Assembly (NCBI RefSeq): GCF_002735905.1
Contig: NZ_PEBD01000005.1
Location: forward strand, 62,001 to 126,000
Reading direction: 5' to 3'
Length of the DNA: 64,000 nt
Source of the DNA: Williamsia muralis
GTDB lineage: Bacteria; Actinomycetota; Actinomycetes; Mycobacteriales; Mycobacteriaceae
Shown piece by piece: positions 62,997 to 64,000 of this stretch. The notes below the pieces were generated by a model. That model was given only the letters and a program-made list of their open reading frames with translations, was not told the DNA's origin and ran no database searches. How positions within the stretch are numbered: position 1 is the stretch's first letter; each line of letters starts with the position of its first letter. Position numbers and translations under genes: made by a program.

Positions 62997-64000
62997 TCAC
63001 TGGCCGACGACCGGCCGGACGTCAGGGGGAGTGGTCGAGCGATCACAGCACTGTGCGGCCGCCGTCACCGCGACCTGTTCGGGATGGTGGCCGTGGTTGC
63101 GGATACCGATGGCCGCCACCACGCCGCCGACGATGAACAGGGCCGCGGTCACCACCAGAACACGGTGGAATGACGCGGTGTCCAGGGTGCCGCCCACGAT
63201 GATCCCGGTGCAGGCAACAGCGATCAGTCCAGCGATCCGCGAGATCGCGTTGTTCAACGCCGAGCCGATCCCGCTGTGTTGCCGAGCGATCGATGCGAGG
63301 ACGGCCGAGGTCAGCGGCGTGACGGTGATCGACAGGCCGAGCCCGAAGAGCACGAGCCCGGGGAGCATCTGTGTCCAGAAATCGAAATCGTCGACGGTGG
63401 TGAGCATGAGCAGGTAACCGCATCCGGCAACGATCGGTCCGGATGCCATGAACACGCGGGGCCCATAGCGTGCCGACAGTGCCCCCACCGGCCGAGCGAT
63501 GAAGAACGAGAGCAGCGGGACCGGCAACGTGGCGAGCCCGGCCATCAAGGCCGAGAAGCCCGCGACCTCTTGCAGGAACAGAGCCGTCACCAGCGTGCCC
63601 ATCGACAATGCGGCGTAGATGAACGTCGTCGCGAGATTGCCGACACCGAAGTTCCTGACCGCGAACATCTTCGCTGGGATCATCGGATGGTCGGTGTGCG
63701 TTTCGCGCCAGCCCAGCCCTGCCAGGCACAACAGTCCGAGCGCCAAGGCTGCAGCCACGGCGGGGTTGCTCAGACCGAGACGTTGCTGCTCGATGAGGGC
63801 GTAGACGGTTCCGGCGAGACCGCCGGCCGTCAGCACTGCGCCTGGTACGTCGATGCGTTCGCGCGGCGTCGTCCGAGCCGGTTCGACGAGTCGCATCGAC
63901 AGCACCAGGGTGATCGTCACCGGCACGACGTTGACGGCAAAGATCCACCGCCAGTTCAACGTGTCGACGAGTACACCACCGAGTAGTGGACCGACCACAA
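62997..64000 (-). CDS. MFS transporter, DHA2 (EmrB/QacA) type, N-terminus beyond window
   Basis: At least 333 residues to the window end; no start is visible, so the N-terminal part (about helices 1-4) is missing. The visible part opens with VGPLLGGVLVDTLNWRWIFA, the DHA2 motif C region, then NVVPVTITLVLSMRLVEP and nine or so membrane helices (for example LLSFFIARPVGALSARYGPR and LVLFGLGLSITVTPLTSAVL, SALNNAISRIAGLIAVACTG). Fourteen-helix drug/proton antiporters of this kind export toxic compounds. It is on the minus strand after the pterin dehydratase gene. Confidence 0.9.
   Translation of the reverse strand, partial: VVGPLLGGVLVDTLNWRWIFAVNVVPVTITLVLSMRLVEPARTTPRERIDVPGAVLTAGGLAGTVYALIEQQRLGLSNPAVAAALALGLLCLAGLGWRETHTDHPMIPAKMFAVRNFGVGNLATTFIYAALSMGTLVTALFLQEVAGFSALMAGLATLPVPLLSFFIARPVGALSARYGPRVFMASGPIVAGCGYLLMLTTVDDFDFWTQMLPGLVLFGLGLSITVTPLTSAVLASIARQHSGIGSALNNAISRIAGLIAVACTGIIVGGTLDTASFHRVLVVTAALFIVGGVVAAIGIRNHGHHPEQVAVTAAAQCCDRSTTPPDVRPVVGQ

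Overview
High-GC chromosomal DNA from a mycolic-acid actinomycete (order Mycobacteriales; the gene set looks most like Gordonia or a close relative, an inference from protein similarity recalled from memory). No rRNA, tRNA, IS element, phage gene or CRISPR array was seen. The first 29 kb follows, gene for gene, the Mycobacterium tuberculosis order Rv1821-Rv1854c: secA2, a CDP-alcohol phosphatidyltransferase, gcvH, garA, ftsR, a DUF151 nuclease, resR, gcvP, glcB, two CNNM/CBS membrane proteins, guaB1, gnd, an M56 peptidase, blaI, a thioesterase, ureABCFGD and ndh. Differences are an inserted DinB-type gene, the absence of the Rv1823-Rv1825 set, two secreted/lipoprotein genes and a conserved unknown around glcB, and a CitE-like gene before urease.

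Two RNA elements stand out in this block. A tandem glycine riboswitch precedes gcvP. Between blaI and the thioesterase gene lies a complete small-RNA gene of about 95 nt: a TTGACA/TACATT promoter, an IdeR-type iron box inside its spacer, and a perfect 13-bp terminator with a GAAA loop. Its place matches that of the M. tuberculosis iron-sparing sRNA MrsI.

From 29 to 46 kb: a GNAT acetyltransferase, a thioesterase, a complete recC-recB-recD operon, a PIG-L deacetylase, a molybdopterin oxidoreductase coupled to a flavin reductase, threonine aldolase, a TIGR01777 protein, a divergent VOC/AraC pair, and a small protein that is almost entirely one heptad-repeat coiled coil.

From 46 to 64 kb: an accessory catabolic region. 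It has a KstD-like flavoprotein, a polytopic membrane protein, a secreted cupin, then an SDR / ACAD10-11-like dehydrogenase / APH-type kinase / SDR operon that resembles a split bacterial 4-hydroxyacyl-CoA degradation module. Next come an HxlR regulator with a clear palindromic operator facing a methyltransferase, two lipoproteins (esterase, polysaccharide deacetylase-like), small SRPBCC and unknown proteins, a HAD hydrolase, a TetR regulator divergent from a paired acyl-CoA dehydrogenase operon, a pterin carbinolamine dehydratase, and the 3' part of a DHA2-type MFS exporter gene cut by the window end.

Several genes have a TANNNT -10 hexamer ending 6-8 nt before the start codon and no Shine-Dalgarno sequence, which fits leaderless transcription and was used to choose starts.
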